64,000 nucleotides of DNA. It comes from Gigaspora rosea. Lineage: Eukaryota > Glomeromycota > Glomeromycetes > Diversisporales > Gigasporaceae. Below are positions 9,814-21,463 of this stretch, piece by piece. Where the stretch lies: positions 29,058 to 93,057 of the forward strand of contig QKWP01000073.1 in assembly GCA_003550325.1 (NCBI GenBank). The letters run 5' to 3'. A program made the translations under genes and the position numbers. A model generated the notes under the pieces. It was given only the letters and a program-made list of their open reading frames with translations, was not told where the DNA came from and did not search any database. Positions within the stretch are counted from its first letter, which is position 1. Every line of letters begins with the position of its first letter.

Positions 9814-10934
9814 TTAGTTTTCATCAGAGAGCTTGAATGCCTTTGCCTGATCATAAGGTTGTCCTCTAGGTCTGTAATTCACTATAGTATAGTTTTGCGC
9901 AGGAGAGACATGGTTGTCAGGGCTGTGGCGAAGTGCTTCACTGGCAATTGTCATAGCATTTGATAAATTCTTGGCTCCATACGATACAACCGCAAATACG
10001 GCCTCTAATTTGCGTAAGTATTGAGGAAGCAGTGGTACATCATATATTTTCAGGAATCGATTAAACCATTTTGCTCCGGGTTTCCCTGGATCCCTTAACT
10101 TCCCAGTAGAAATTGTTTTCTGAATCCAAGTAAGTAGCTCTAGCCCGTTCTTCATTCTCTTCTAACGATCTAAACACTCGAGAAATTTCTTCTTGGCCTC
10201 GGTTTTTCACATAGCCGGTTACTTTACCATTAGTTATGCGTAAGGTTCTAAGTTCGGCAGGGCGTATACAAAGCATTATCATTATATCGGCTTGGGCTAG
10301 TTCAATGGGTTTACTAGATAGGTACATCATAACCACCTAATCTCTCCTTAACTGATTCAAATGAAAATTCGTCTGGATAATTAATACCTTCGTTTTTACG
10401 CTGTTCGCGATGCTCTATTTGTATTTTGTTAGATGCGCAGGTTGTCTCTCGATCCAATGTAGCAGAAATTACTTTTTCTGGGGCATTGAGCTTCCGCAAT
10501 TCTCTTCGAAGTCTAGATATACGTAATGAACCAGCAATAACATTGGGCGCCGTTTCAACTAAGGCCTTGGTTATAGCATCTACTTTCTTTTTCATTAAGA
10601 CTATCCTGAATAATGCGCTGAGCTGTCTTCTCGACTGTCTCTCCTTCCGAGATAAGATTGGAAACTTGACATAGATTCACTTCCCCGGTTTCCGACCCCC
10701 CCTCTTTGGAGATTTCTTGACTTTTACTTCGACAAGTTCTTTGAGAGGGGACTAGTATAAATGCTTGCTCTTTACTAAAACCATATCCTTCTTAAAACGC
10801 CGACGACCCTTATCTCTTTTCACTCTATCTGTCAAAAGCTCAAGTAATGGTGGGGCATGCTGGGTAAGTTCTTCATTACTCATCTCTTTATTGAGTTTGT
10901 GATCTGCGACGTACTTTGTTATAATCGCGGACAT
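9814..10934 (-). pseudogene. Tyrosine recombinase (Crypton/integrase-like), degenerate
   Basis: Starting at the ATG at 10934, successive frames (10934-10752, 10595-10314, 10336-10061, 10155-9814) join into one protein. The early part is a Lys/Arg-rich helical N-terminus. The catalytic domain shows IRPAELRTL (first catalytic Arg), GYVKNRGQ (hairpin Lys), LPQYLRK (the HxxR position, with His replaced) and, near the end, RHSPDNH then NYTIVNY supplying the likely nucleophilic Tyr. Such enzymes cut and rejoin DNA through a 3' phosphotyrosine. At least three frameshifts make this copy dead. Similar recombinases are abundant in AM fungi (recollection). Its same-strand neighbour is the primase-helicase gene. 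Confidence 0.65.
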
Positions 10935-11099
10935 GATAATGTAAATATAGATTGTGGAATAACTATTAGATTGTGCGCAACCCTTAGGTTATACTATATC
11001 CCAAAAAAGGTTCAATTCGAAAATAATTATTCCGATGTTTAAAAATAAAAAATATTTTTTCAATCTTTATATTATCTAGTTGTAAAGAACGAAAAATTT

Positions 11100-11175
11100 C
11101 ATTCCTACCAATATCTATTAACCTGCTCTTATTCGCTCTTTACCAAAGCATACCGTTCTCCTGGAGTACGCTTAC
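11100..11175 (-). repeat. Partial duplicate of the primase-helicase 3' end
   Basis: The last codons of the helicase gene (ACTCCAGGAGAACGGT to TGGTAA) appear again about 70 bp downstream, at 11110-11170. This is a local tandem duplication of the gene end. Confidence 0.5.
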
Positions 11176-11483
11176 TGTTTTTTTTCTATTTCTTATTAGC
11201 ATTGAACTTACCATAGGTAACCGTTCTCTTGGAGTATACTAATACCTTTTTGCCACTCCTCATCATCATAAACATATACCCGGGATTTTCCAACATCTTC
11301 GAAGTTACGGAGATATATTTCTTCACTTATTAGCCTTTCCCTCCTGGACATGTAAAATATCTCATTTACATCTATGCCATCTTCTTTTGCAAATTCGATG
11401 GCATCTGCATCCTGACATCATCCTATCTCATTCCCGGGATAATCTAACGTCTTCGTCTGTGATAGTTATGAATACGTCTGGGT

Positions 11484-12922
11484 TAGAGATGGGTTTCATG
11501 CGTGCGCATGATTCCTCAATCATGCGCATGAATGCGCATTAATGCGCATGTTTCCGAATCATGCGCATTTTATCCCATCAAAATTTTATATAGAAAAATT
11601 AAATAAAATAAGTGTAATTAAAATTCTAATCTATCTATATACTTCAATTCCGGATCTGTTCGCTTTAACATTTTTGATTGGTCGTATCCGAAAACTAACA
11701 GAAATACGTAAGATGATTATGACTATTATAACATTCGAGTAATTATTCTATCATTTTTTAATGCCCTTATTAACACGCTTAAACAAAACAAAATCGTGAA
11801 CGTGAATTTCCCAATTACTTTTTTCGTTTGATTGCATAATATTTACAAACTATTTTGGGCTAAAAAAGGTCACGAATTTGAAAACGTTTTGTATAATGGT
11901 CTCAAGTTCAAGAACAAGTGCAAGTGCAAGAACAAGTGCAAGAACACGACAAATGCTCCGCTATAGATAAAACATATGATTAATAAAAAAATAGTGAATA
12001 TATTAGTGAATATCAATAAAAAAGTTACATTCAACCAAATATTTAGATGATTGATTTCTAGAATTTTTGGTCAGAATTTTTGCCGCCTAGATTATCTGAT
12101 AATCAACTAATTTTCTCAGTGACTCGTAGTTTTATGCAACCAATAAAATTACGGTTATGTTCAAAAGGTGATCAATGTGCTAAAACTAATATAGCAATAT
12201 AAGGTTTTCTCTTTGCAACACTTATTTTAAAATTGCATTCACCAATAAAACTAAGCTGCATATTATCTGTTATTGAAGTAATGAGCTTTGTAACAACCTT
12301 AGCTTATATAATAATTCAACTAACCCACTATATATTGCAATTACTGGTATAGCGAACAAATTTTGTAATAGAATTTTTATAAAAACTCATGATAAAAATC
12401 ACAATAATTCTAATAAAAACTGGCTCAACCATACTGAAATAGAGTGTGAATTCTGTGACAGAATTTTATAATAACATAATTTTAATGCAAACTAACTCAA
12501 TCTTAACCATATACTGTAGTTAATAGAATAGTATGTTCAGTAATAGAATTTTTTTGTGACGATAAAATGCAAACTAACTCAGCATATTTATGGATATTAT
12601 ATAATGCGAATTTGCAGATTTTAACTAAGATTCTAAAGTTTTATACGAAGCTCCCTTGGCAGAGCCACGGGTCAGGTGTCAAATTATATAAGATAAGCAA
12701 CGATGAAGTTTACAATTAGCTAATTTGTAAAAATTTATATATATAGGCAAACTCTGATTAAGAACCAATATTAGTATCTTTATTTAGATATATTATCAAT
12801 AATAAAGATGAAATTAAAAAAAAATTTTTTATCATGCGGTATCATGCGCATTTTATATATCATGCGCATTAATGCGCATTCATGCGCATTTTATTATAAA
12901 ATGCGCATTTTTCCCATCTCTA
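11484..12922. mobile_element. hAT-type non-autonomous transposon (1.44 kb) with 8-bp target duplication
   Basis: The ends read TAGAGATGGG and CCCATCTCTA, and the flanks are identical 8-mers GTCTGGGT (11476-11483 and 12923-12930). Subterminal ATGCGCAT motifs are repeated several times at both ends, a familiar arrangement of transposase-binding sites. No transposase is visible inside; the interior is AT-rich. Excising it and one repeat rejoins the minus-strand helicase reading frame across the site (WAIDHGEDPDVF then ITITDEDVRLS). Confidence 0.9.
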
Positions 12923-15315
12923 GTCTGGGTCTTCGCCATGATCGATAGCCCATTTCCTGAGACGCTATTCTCGCTGGGCTCTAGTCAGGAATGTGGAAGA
13001 AGCTTCTTTACTGCTAGGTTCGATAGGTCTGGGAGGGTTATCAATTACTGGTTCAGCGGGAACTTCTTTATCACTAGGGCTGATAGTCTCTGGAGACTTA
13101 GATTGTTCAGAAGTTTCAGATGCTGAGGCGACTGGTTCTTCGTTTCCTACATAATCCTGAGTTACATTGTCCTGTTTATCCGATTTATTTTCTGGTTGAT
13201 GTAGAGTTATTTTTGGAGGAGTGATTTCTGACACATTGAATATGGGGTATGTTTTGGGTTGAGGTGTATCGGAAAATTCTTCAATATTACCTAGGCCAGA
13301 TTCACGGAGATTTGCTATGATTTTAGAACAGTCAAGGATATACTGCCATTCCCTTTTTCCACCACCTGCTCGTTTGCTCTCAATACCAATTTCTGAAAAT
13401 TTTTTTCCAGCAATATGATTAGAAAATGGCTTTTCACCATTCTCTCCGCACCATTCAAGGTACTTCTGATATAAAGATATACGACTTGGGCTGGCTATAT
13501 TATCATCACTCCAAGATGTAATATAATTAATTATAAATCGAACAGGATTAGGAAGCTGTGCACGTATTATATCCACTCTCATTTTAGTAGGTGGGATCTC
13601 TTGTGGACTCCATTCTGAGAGATCGAGACTAAGTAAATAGACCATAAGCGATCTCCTATTTCTATTCGAATTGGAGCGCTATGATTACTTGTGACCATAA
13701 ATCCTGCATAATCTTTTATTACTTTAAGCTCAAGACCTTTGTGCTCAATTGTTAAGTAATCTTCTGTAATAAGCGATTTAAGATGATCATTGATTGTACT
13801 TATGCCAATCTCCACTAGACATATCTGTTTCATTCATAACTATTAATTTCGAGCCTGAATGGCACTATTAAATCGTTCTAATATTTTTCCAAGATCAGAA
13901 GTTGCATAGAAAAGCTCTGAGCCAAAAACCTTTTTACCTATAAAATCTATTAAAATATTTTCCCACAACCCGGGAGAGAACGTAACACTGGAATAGTTCC
14001 AGGCCTTTTTGTTGGATATTGCACTAAATATGCCCAACCCATACCACAAATACTTATTAAGTCCTTCATTCTCATCGGAGATTATATTTTTGTATGCCAA
14101 AGAATAGGATTCATAATATCAGGATTTAATCGTATTTGCTGATTGCGCTTTGAAACCTAAGAAAAGATTAAAGAACTTTGTATTGAGTGATGAAATGTTC
14201 GGTGGATATGGTAGAAAATCAATATTGCGATAAAGAATTAGACCTTTGATAACCGCCTGATCTATTAAATTGATCAACTTTACCGTTTCCCCTCCTAACT
14301 CACCTCATACTTGGCAAGATCTAGTTTTGATGCTATATCAAAATAGAGTCCACCATCCGTATCTTCTATTTTAAGCAACCATAATCTTGAAGTTGTTTGA
14401 ATACAGGAACTGTTTTCTGAATCGCTTTATAAACTTCATTGCAAGAAACTTTTCGTCCAGATACACATATATCAATTAGATCTCCCTATATGAAATAATC
14501 ACTTGGGTCAGAAATTCTACGCTGTTGTAATTTTACTGGACTCTGAAGCTTTTTCTCCTTAGCAAAGGGTGTCTCACTAATAGTTAGCTTTAATGAAGGC
14601 TTTCTTGTCCCAGACTCTGTCTTTGTTTGCTCGGTAGCAGAAAAAGCTATAAGAATTTTTATTTCGAATAACATATGCATTATCACTAGTGTGTTCCAGA
14701 TCACATAATGGGCAGTGTGAGGAGAGACGCGTAATAATGGAAACTTGTAAGAAAAATTATTGGATGGATATAAAAGACTATATCCTTCAGTACCAGCTTC
14801 TTTAAACAATAATTTCACTAGTTTGAATTCAGCTTCGGTGATATTACTACTCGTGTTAGGGTTTCTGTTGGTTTCTCGTTTTGGAATGTCTAAGAGAGGG
14901 CTTTCTACGACTTCTGTTACATAATTGGGCAGACGAATCATAGGTCAAAGATAGTTCCATCTTTTGGATAACCCGCTTTTTTCACACGAACATGTTCCTC
15001 TGTTTTTCATTGTATTTGGGTGATCCAAGCATTCTCAGAGGAAAGGATCGCTTATTTGCTATATTATCGATTATACCTTTCCCCCGCAATCCTCCGGAAG
15101 TTTCTTATGAACCAGTTCGGTAAATACTGCACCTGAACAATATTTGGAAGCCTCATACCAGTAGTAGAGATGTGAAGTGAGATTTTATTTTCATCACAAC
15201 TACTAGCGACAGTTATACTTTTTTGTTCCACTTCGGATTTATTTCCAAACAAACATCCCTAAAGGCAGTCTGAATAAATACATGGGCTTTTTTATGCGAA
15301 ATGTTAGGAGTGATA

Positions 15316-15547
15316 CAGTGTCTGAAATTCATTTTTAAATTAGTTGCGGGCTGCAACTAAATAAAAAAATAGTTGCGGATTATAAGAATTTATAAAAATT
15401 TAGTTGCGCGTATAAGCGTTTAATCAAAATTTATAAGTAAAATTTGCAAATTTATGTGCGGAATTTGCATATGCACTTCAGATTTTGGTTGCGGAAATTT
15501 AAAATTTGTTGCGGTCCGCAGACTCCGCAACCAAATTTCAGACACTG
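15316..15547. mobile_element. hAT-type MITE (232 bp) in the primase domain, 8-bp target duplication
   Basis: Inverted ends CAGTGTCTGAAATT and AATTTCAGACACTG are flanked by GAGTGATA on both sides (15308-15315 and 15548-15555). The interior is rich in TTGCGG motifs. Removing it joins the primase frame (ETLNAITP to SHKKAHVF) across the site. Confidence 0.88.
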
Positions 15548-15818
15548 GAGTGATAGCATTTAACGTTTCTGTAGGTAAATCAAAATCTATGATGGGACGA
15601 AGTGGCTCATCACCATCAATGAATTCATATAAGGAATGACCTCCACACTCTGAGAGTATGGCTTCTATTCCATCCTCATTGTCTGCGCCTAGAAAATGCC
15701 TTTGTCTAACACTATCGTCACGAATTTTATATAAGTATTCGCCTATATCTTCGGCTTTAAGCCCACAACGGTATAGGGCGGGCGCGTCGGGAAGCTCTGA
15801 AAGCTTGGATTGGGTCAT

Positions 15819-15936
15819 TTTTTTATTAAGCAATTTAAGGTAATTTATAGTTATACCAAAACTCAAGGTATATTATTTATGAGAAAAAAGTTTAAAATGA
15901 AATTAATTCCCTAAGATTATTAATTAATCTACATAA
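15819..15936. promoter_or_regulatory. Divergent promoter region of the mobile element
   Basis: 118 bp separates the divergent ATGs of the primase-helicase gene (minus) and the zinc protein (plus). It is AT-rich with no clear TATA box. A shared promoter is inference from orientation. Confidence 0.35.
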
Positions 15937-16215
15937 ATGGCATTTTATAATAATTCTCTATATATTCTTAGAACTGGAGAAGTGTGTAATTGGGGATGCT
16001 ATCATCCAAAAGGATGTAAAATCCATCGGAATTCTAGACAAGCTCCTTGCAAAGAATGTGATAAGTTGACTAATTCTACATATGAATTTTGTGACGATCA
16101 TGCAAAAAAACATAGAGCAAAGGAACACTACCATCGGAAAAAGCTTGCAAAAATTCAGGATATATCCCAGCAAACCATCTTAGAAAATCCGTTCAAGTTT
16201 TCTAAAACAAGCTAG
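15937..16215 (+). CDS. Small Cys/His-rich zinc-binding protein
   Basis: An intact 92-codon ORF with ATG. Cysteines and histidines are regularly placed: CNWGCYHPKGCKIH, then CKECDKL, FCDDHAKKH and a basic HYHRKK tail. That suggests one or two zinc knuckles with a basic DNA- or RNA-binding segment. It is not a family I can name. It sits head to head with the primase-helicase gene, so it may be an element-encoded regulator or transposition factor; this is inference. Unlike its neighbours it has no visible break. Confidence 0.5.
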   Translation: MAFYNNSLYILRTGEVCNWGCYHPKGCKIHRNSRQAPCKECDKLTNSTYEFCDDHAKKHRAKEHYHRKKLAKIQDISQQTILENPFKFSKTS

Positions 16216-16556
16216 GACGGGAACTCGGACGGAAAAATTTAGCTAATCAGTGATTTAAAGCCGAATTAAAGGAAATTTGGATGCCCGTCCAAGTTGTCCA
16301 AGTTGTCCTGGAAAAATCCGAGTTTCTTTACTTTTTTTTGCTTTTTTTCTATAAGGATACTACATATATTGATATATATCATAGGAGGAGTTACGATTTT
16401 TTTCTTAGAATTTTTATTTTTACTAGAACAACTTAGACAACTTGGACGTAGTATATAAGAACAAGTTAAATCAAAGAAAAAAGCTTTTCTCCCATATCAA
16501 AATCCGTCCAAGTTCCCATCAAAGTTCCTATAATAACCAGGACAACTTGGACGCAA
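16210..16556. repeat. Nested inverted repeats around GTCCAAGTTGTCC
   Basis: GTCCAAGTTGTCCTGG (about 16295) is matched in reverse by CCAGGACAACTTGGAC (about 16537). An outer pair (GGGAACTCGGACGG near 16218, the complement CCGTCCAAGTTCCC near 16504) and extra copies of ACAACTTGGAC near 16437 also occur. It may be a MITE or the terminal region of the recombinase element; function unknown. Confidence 0.6.
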
Positions 16557-16849
16557 ATACTTCCGATTTTCTAACCAATTAAAACACCAGACCGAAGCCC
16601 GAATATTTCTTGAAAGTAACGAGAAGGCAACGGGAAAGTGTTGGAGAAGTGCCAGGAACTGAAGGCGCAGTAAGTTCGGTTAATTATGGCTGGCACTATT
16701 CTATAACTTTGGTCAAAACTTTAGGCATAAGAACTCGGCATTCAAGCTGGCATAAAAGTGGTCTTAAACTGGCGAACTAATAGAACCTTTTACGAGTTTC
16801 CTACCAGCCATTCAATAATATCAAACCATCATCATGATGCCACCAGATC

Positions 16850-17405
16850 CTGAATCACATACCCAAAAGATCGGCCAAAATTATACCATAGAGCTGAAAT
16901 TTAAACACGGATTCAATGCGCACCCGTCGCCGTTTTTTTACACTACTTCAGCATCTAGAAAGGCAACCAAATAAGCGCAAAAAGGTAAATACCTCAATAT
17001 AAATCTGGTATCCATACCGGTACAGGGGGCTAGCATTCTCAACATTGAACCAAACCACTATCATAGCGCCAAACTGGAACTCAAAATCGCATGCTCTAAA
17101 GATCAGCCAGAATTATGCCATAAAGCCGGCCAAAATTAGCATAGGGCGGATTTGATTCACATGATGATGGGTTGTTATATTGTACATCAGTAATGTACAA
17201 TATAACAATATAACAACCCATCACCATATGATTACGAACTTACTGCGCCACCCGACGCGATATTTTTTTGTATTTGATAGGCAACAAAAGAGGCACAGAA
17301 GGTAAGTACTCCAATATAGAATCAAACACCCACACCGGTACAGAATGCCAGCACTCTCAACATCAAACCAAGCACCCAAACGGATATAGAGAGGCGGGAA
17401 CAATA
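16850..17405. repeat. Two diverged direct copies of a ~140-bp block, plus a hairpin
   Basis: A block from about 16916 (GCGCACCCGTCGC through CACCATTGAACC-like sequence) recurs about 325 bp later from 17242. Both copies contain ACCGGTACAG followed by AGCA(T/C)TCTCAACAT. Between them, at 17165-17222, GATGGGTTGTTATATTGTAC pairs with its complement around TGTACAATATAAC. The minus-strand ORF at 17221-17403 is repeat sequence. Confidence 0.6.
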
Positions 17406-17409
17406 ATTA

Positions 17410-18320
17410 AGAACTTGAGGTGTAAACACGTTTAAAATGAGACAAAAAGGTGGCACCATTAGATAATGACACTACCATTAAATTAAAGCACCATTATATT
17501 ACCATTAGATTATAAACCTACTTTTACAATATATTAAACGCCAAATTTTTGATTGCATATTAATTTTAGACTCAAATAACTTTTTAAATTTATAATAAAA
17601 ATAAATTTATATATAAAAAGTGGATATCTTATGCTGGTCGGAGCCCAAAAAAGACAACCCAACGAATTAATAAAGTAGATCATAAATCCACTGCAAGATC
17701 ATGATATTAGATTACCCATCTAGACTATAGCATCCTGATATAATCTAAACTAAGTCGCTGGTGATTTTTAGATATTCTAAGAATCACCAGCGACTAAATC
17801 CTTAAAGAACATTTTTGACAGAATATAAGAGTTGACTGTATATGGTTTAAATGCCAAAAACAGTCAATAAAAAAAGAAGATTAAAATGTTACTTGTAAGC
17901 TTTAAACTTGAAACTTTGAGTGTACTGGTTAATATGCTATATATTATAATAATTACAGGCTTTACTAATATTTACTGTGTATTTTACATTTATAAAATTA
18001 TATTATGAGAGTAATAAATGTAACTTTGGGTTAAGTAGTAGTTGATAATATGTATGTGCTGTTATTGTTTTATTAATAATTATATGGGTTATGTTGTATC
18101 TTTAATTAAGGTCATAGTAACTTAAAATAATATAGAATTATTTAATTACTTTTCAAAAATATAATAAAAAATAAAAAATAGCTTCATTAATAATTAATTT
18201 ATGAGCTTGGATTTATTAATAATAAATATCAATTTATGTATTATTTATTTATTTCTAAAAAGAAGACAAAATCTTTTTATGTACATTAATAGTTTGTAAG
18301 CTGAAGTTCTTTTTTGTTTA
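17410..18320. other. AT-rich stretch with one hairpin, no gene
   Basis: The only structure is a clean inverted repeat at 17751-17796 (TAGTCGCTGGTGATT and its complement). No ORF or RNA gene is supported. Confidence 0.5.
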
Positions 18321-18326
18321 TTAGTA

Positions 18327-18560
18327 TTAAGGGTAGGGTGTACATAGATCAATTTTCATATGATCTACATAGTATTACAGATAGATCTCCGCACGGGCCT
18401 GAGCAACCCATAGGTACCTGCGGGTAGGACCACAAAGGGCTGGGCTAGGGTATTTAGGATATTGAATCCCAGGCCCTAGGGTAAGGATAAGGGCTTGAGA
18501 CATGGGCCCCTTAGACAGATGGGTAGGGTGAAGGTAGTACTGCAAGTACCTGTTATATAT
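18327..18560. repeat. TTAA-type transposon end followed by a GC-rich repeat arm
   Basis: TTAAGGGTAGGGTGTACATA at 18327 matches the ends of the TTAA elements at 33105 and 36364; its partner end is not clear (CACCCTACCCTTAA at 22881 is a candidate). From 18388, CTCCGCACGGGCC begins a GC-rich block related in inverse to GGCCCATACGGAG near 20544, consistent with a second, nested element. Confidence 0.45.
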
Positions 18561-19210
18561 ATTTCACAGAAATATCAGCTCATATAATTGGCTAATATAT
18601 GTTAATGTCGATCCATACGTGATACTTATTTTATTTAAGAAGTACATGAGATAAAGAATGCTTCTTGAAATACCAATAACTATCAAATTGTGAATATCTA
18701 TTCTTTATAATTTTAGGTTGAGTATAAAGAACATTAATCTATTGCATAAAAAACTTTTCTATTACGTATCTCTGCTTATTAATTTAGGTGATTTGATATT
18801 GATTGATCTCTGATCTCGACCCATGCTTTGCTGATTATGATCGATTTTTGGTCAAGGTTGTAGCACGTGGCATATAACTCTTGATTAGTGCTACCTTTCT
18901 TTTCTATCTGTTGATCCTTGTCAACATGCAGAGTATAAAAAACATTATTCTAAACATTTAATATTAGTATTCAAGTTTACGAATATTTAATATTTATCTC
19001 ATTAGCCACGTTAATTTGGCATGTGCATGTAAAGAGCATTTATTGTCACAGATTATAATTTAAAATGAAATCTACATTCTATACTTTTTTTTTTTTTAAA
19101 TGTTAAGGTGAGATCTTGCTTTTATCTTTATTAAATTTAATAGAAACTTTTTACAATACTAAAAGAAATTTCATTTTTTTAAATCTAATGCTAAAAATAA
19201 AAACTCAGAC

Positions 19211-19477
19211 ATATGGGATCTTTGCTAGGAAAATCACCCTTCGAGATTTTCTGATCAGGCAAATTCGGACCAACTTAGACCAGAATATTGGTTCTTATTT
19301 ACATGTAAATCAGTCTTTAACTTTATTGATTCTATAGTTTATTAAATAAACTATAGAATCAATAAAATAATGGCTGATTTACATGTAAATAAGAACTGAT
19401 ATTCTGGTCTAAGTTGGTCCGAATTTGCCCGATCAGAAAATCTCAAAGGGTGATTTTTCTAGCAAAGATCCTATATA
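19211..19477. mobile_element. Near-perfect palindromic (fold-back) element
   Basis: Two arms of about 125 bp, centred near 19344, are inverted copies with few mismatches: GGATCTTTGCTAG at the left end and its complement at the right, and TTACATGTAAAT in both arms. The transcript would fold into one long hairpin. The ORF at 19116-19337 is one arm. Confidence 0.85.
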
Positions 19478-19592
19478 TCTAAGTAAACCTAAATACTTAT
19501 CTGCGGCCTAAACCTATCTACATTCTATACTTAACCTGCTAGCCTTTTAAAACCCATTAATACTTGTTTATCATAATTTTTTTAAAACTAAC

Positions 19593-20206
19593 CCTAAGGG
19601 GAGTGCAGAAAATCACGTAATTTTTTAGGGGGGTGGGAGGGTCCCCAAATATCACGTCCTATATATATATATAGTATAAATAGCCAATCATATTGAAGAA
19701 AATCAATTTTTAGTTAATCGCAGATAGTTGCTACATAGTAAAGTCTAAATTTTACTAAGTAAATCGAAAAAAATCGATTAAGTAAACTTATTCAGCAGAT
19801 CAAAATACACTTATCACAAAATTTTCATAAGTATTGGAGAACTTTTTATTATTTAACTTTTAACTTTTACGTTCGTCGAATATATTTTTTTAAAAAATTT
19901 TAATTTTTTCGTCGAACGTAAAAATCAAAAGTCAATTAATAAAAAATTCTCCAATACTTATGAAAATTTTGTGGTAAGTGTATTTTGATCTGCTAAATAA
20001 GTTTACTTAATCGATTTTTTTCGATTTGCTTAGTAAAATTTAGACTTTACTATGTAGCGACTTTTGTCGATTGTGGGGTAGCTTATTTTCAGGTCAAAGA
20101 CGTTTTTGAGTTTTTTTTAAAATTGATTGGTCAATAGTCCTATCACTAGGGGGGGGGAGTCAGGACCTATGTAAACCCTAATTACATGATTTACTGCACT
20201 CCCCTA
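19593..20206. mobile_element. Fold-back element A, TIR GGGGAGTGCAG
   Basis: The ends are inverted copies (AAGGGGAGTGCAGAAAATCA and TGATTTACTGCACTCCCC). A G-rich subterminal run (GGGGGGTGGGAGGG) follows. The inner arms, meeting near 19890, pair over about 190 bp (for example TTTTACGTTCGTCGA and its complement). No ORF. Similar in plan to the element at 20564. Confidence 0.8.
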
Positions 20207-20563
20207 ACTATAAACCTCTAATCCTAAAAAATGTACCCCAAAAAAATATAGTTTTTGAGATTTTATACTATTATTTCTTTTTAATCTGGATTTCATTATG
20301 AATTGTCACATTTATTAATCTAAGTATTTTAAATAAGTATTCAACTTTATATATATTTACTAGTTAATTTTATTTTATTCGTATCAAACATGTATTACTT
20401 ATATTAAGCCCATGGATACCCATGGGCTTTGAGAGCCAGACTAGGGCATCGAGTTCTAAGCCCTAGGGTAAGAGTAATAGCTTGGAAGTCAAGCTCTTAC
20501 ACAAACAGGTAGGGCTAGGTATTTCCATTCCTGGCCTTACCCGGCCCATACGGAGGCCTAGTT

Positions 20564-21463
20564 AGGGAGCTTCCAGAAATTACGTAATTTTTGGGTGGGT
20601 GGGTGGGGTCGCCAAAATATCAGGTTATAATTCTGGTCAAAATTTTATAATTCTGGTCAAAAGTATAAAATTATAAAATTATCAATAACTTTTGATCTAC
20701 TGGGCCAATTTAGATCATTTAACTACCAAAATGCTCGTCTCAATGAGACGATTCTAACAAGCCCAAAATCGTTAAAATCTAATCACAGAATCCCAAGATC
20801 GTTCAACTTTTGTGTAATTTTAATAGTGATTTTTTAGAATCACTAAGTAAATTTCTTTAACATTGAATAACTTTTGATCCACTGGTCTGTTTTGGATGAT
20901 TTAACTACCAAAATGTTCGTCTCAGTGAGACGATTCTAACAAGCCAAAATCGCTAAATTCCAATACAGGATCCCAAGATCGATAAAGATTTGTATTGTTA
21001 TTAACAATACAAATCTTTATCGATCTTGTGATCCTGTGATTGGAATTTAGCGATTTTAGGCTTGTTAGAATCGTCTCACTGAGACGAACATTTTGGTAGC
21101 TAAATCATCCAAAACGGACCAGTAGATCGAAAGTTATTCAATGTTAAAGAAATTTACTTAGTGATTCTAAAAAATCACTATTAAAATTACACAAAAGTTG
21201 AACGATCTTAGGATACTGTGATTAGATTTTAACGATTTTGGGCTTTTTAGAATCGTCTCGTTGAGACGAGCATTTTGGTAGTTAAATCATATAAAACGGA
21301 CCAGTGGATCAAAAGTTATTATCAATTCAAAAAATTGGACATATAATAATTTTTAAAAAAATATAAAATTTGATTGGCTAATAGGGTATCAGGTGTGGGT
21401 GGGTGGGGTAAAATTTTGAAATTTATTAGTAACAAAAAATTACATAATTTCTGGAAGCTCCCT
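20564..21463. mobile_element. Fold-back element B, TIR AGGGAGCTTCCAG
   Basis: AGGGAGCTTCCAGAAATTAC at the left is matched by the complement ending GGAAGCTCCCT at the right. A GGGTGGGTGGGTGGGG run lies just inside each end. The arms pair to a centre near 21003 and contain inner repeats (CGTCTCA(A/G)TGAGACGA). It is about 900 bp with no ORF. Confidence 0.82.

Larger units (their letters stand above)
11213..15818 (-). pseudogene. Primase-helicase (AEP primase + SF3/D5-like helicase), disrupted
   Basis: Minus-strand pieces form one large gene from the ATG at 15818 to a stop near 11213. The N-terminal part has RPIIDFDLP (primase DxD) and, after a small insertion, ISLHIS (second AEP motif). Next is a region where a Cys/His knuckle is expected (14941-14486; its Cys are lost), then NLFLGFKA and DENEGLNKYLW (14300-14050), a damaged Walker A area (13990-13950), LKSLITEDYLTIEHKG and VTSNHSAPIRI (13833-13680, sensor region), and a winged-helix-like end (YLEWCGENGEKP, 13645-13300). 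A Pro/Ser/Glu-rich tail runs past 12965 and resumes beyond a hAT insertion to EENGYLW-like codons and TAA. Enzymes of this layout start and drive replication of DNA viruses and mobile elements. Several frameshifts, stops and two transposons make it non-functional. Confidence 0.65.
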
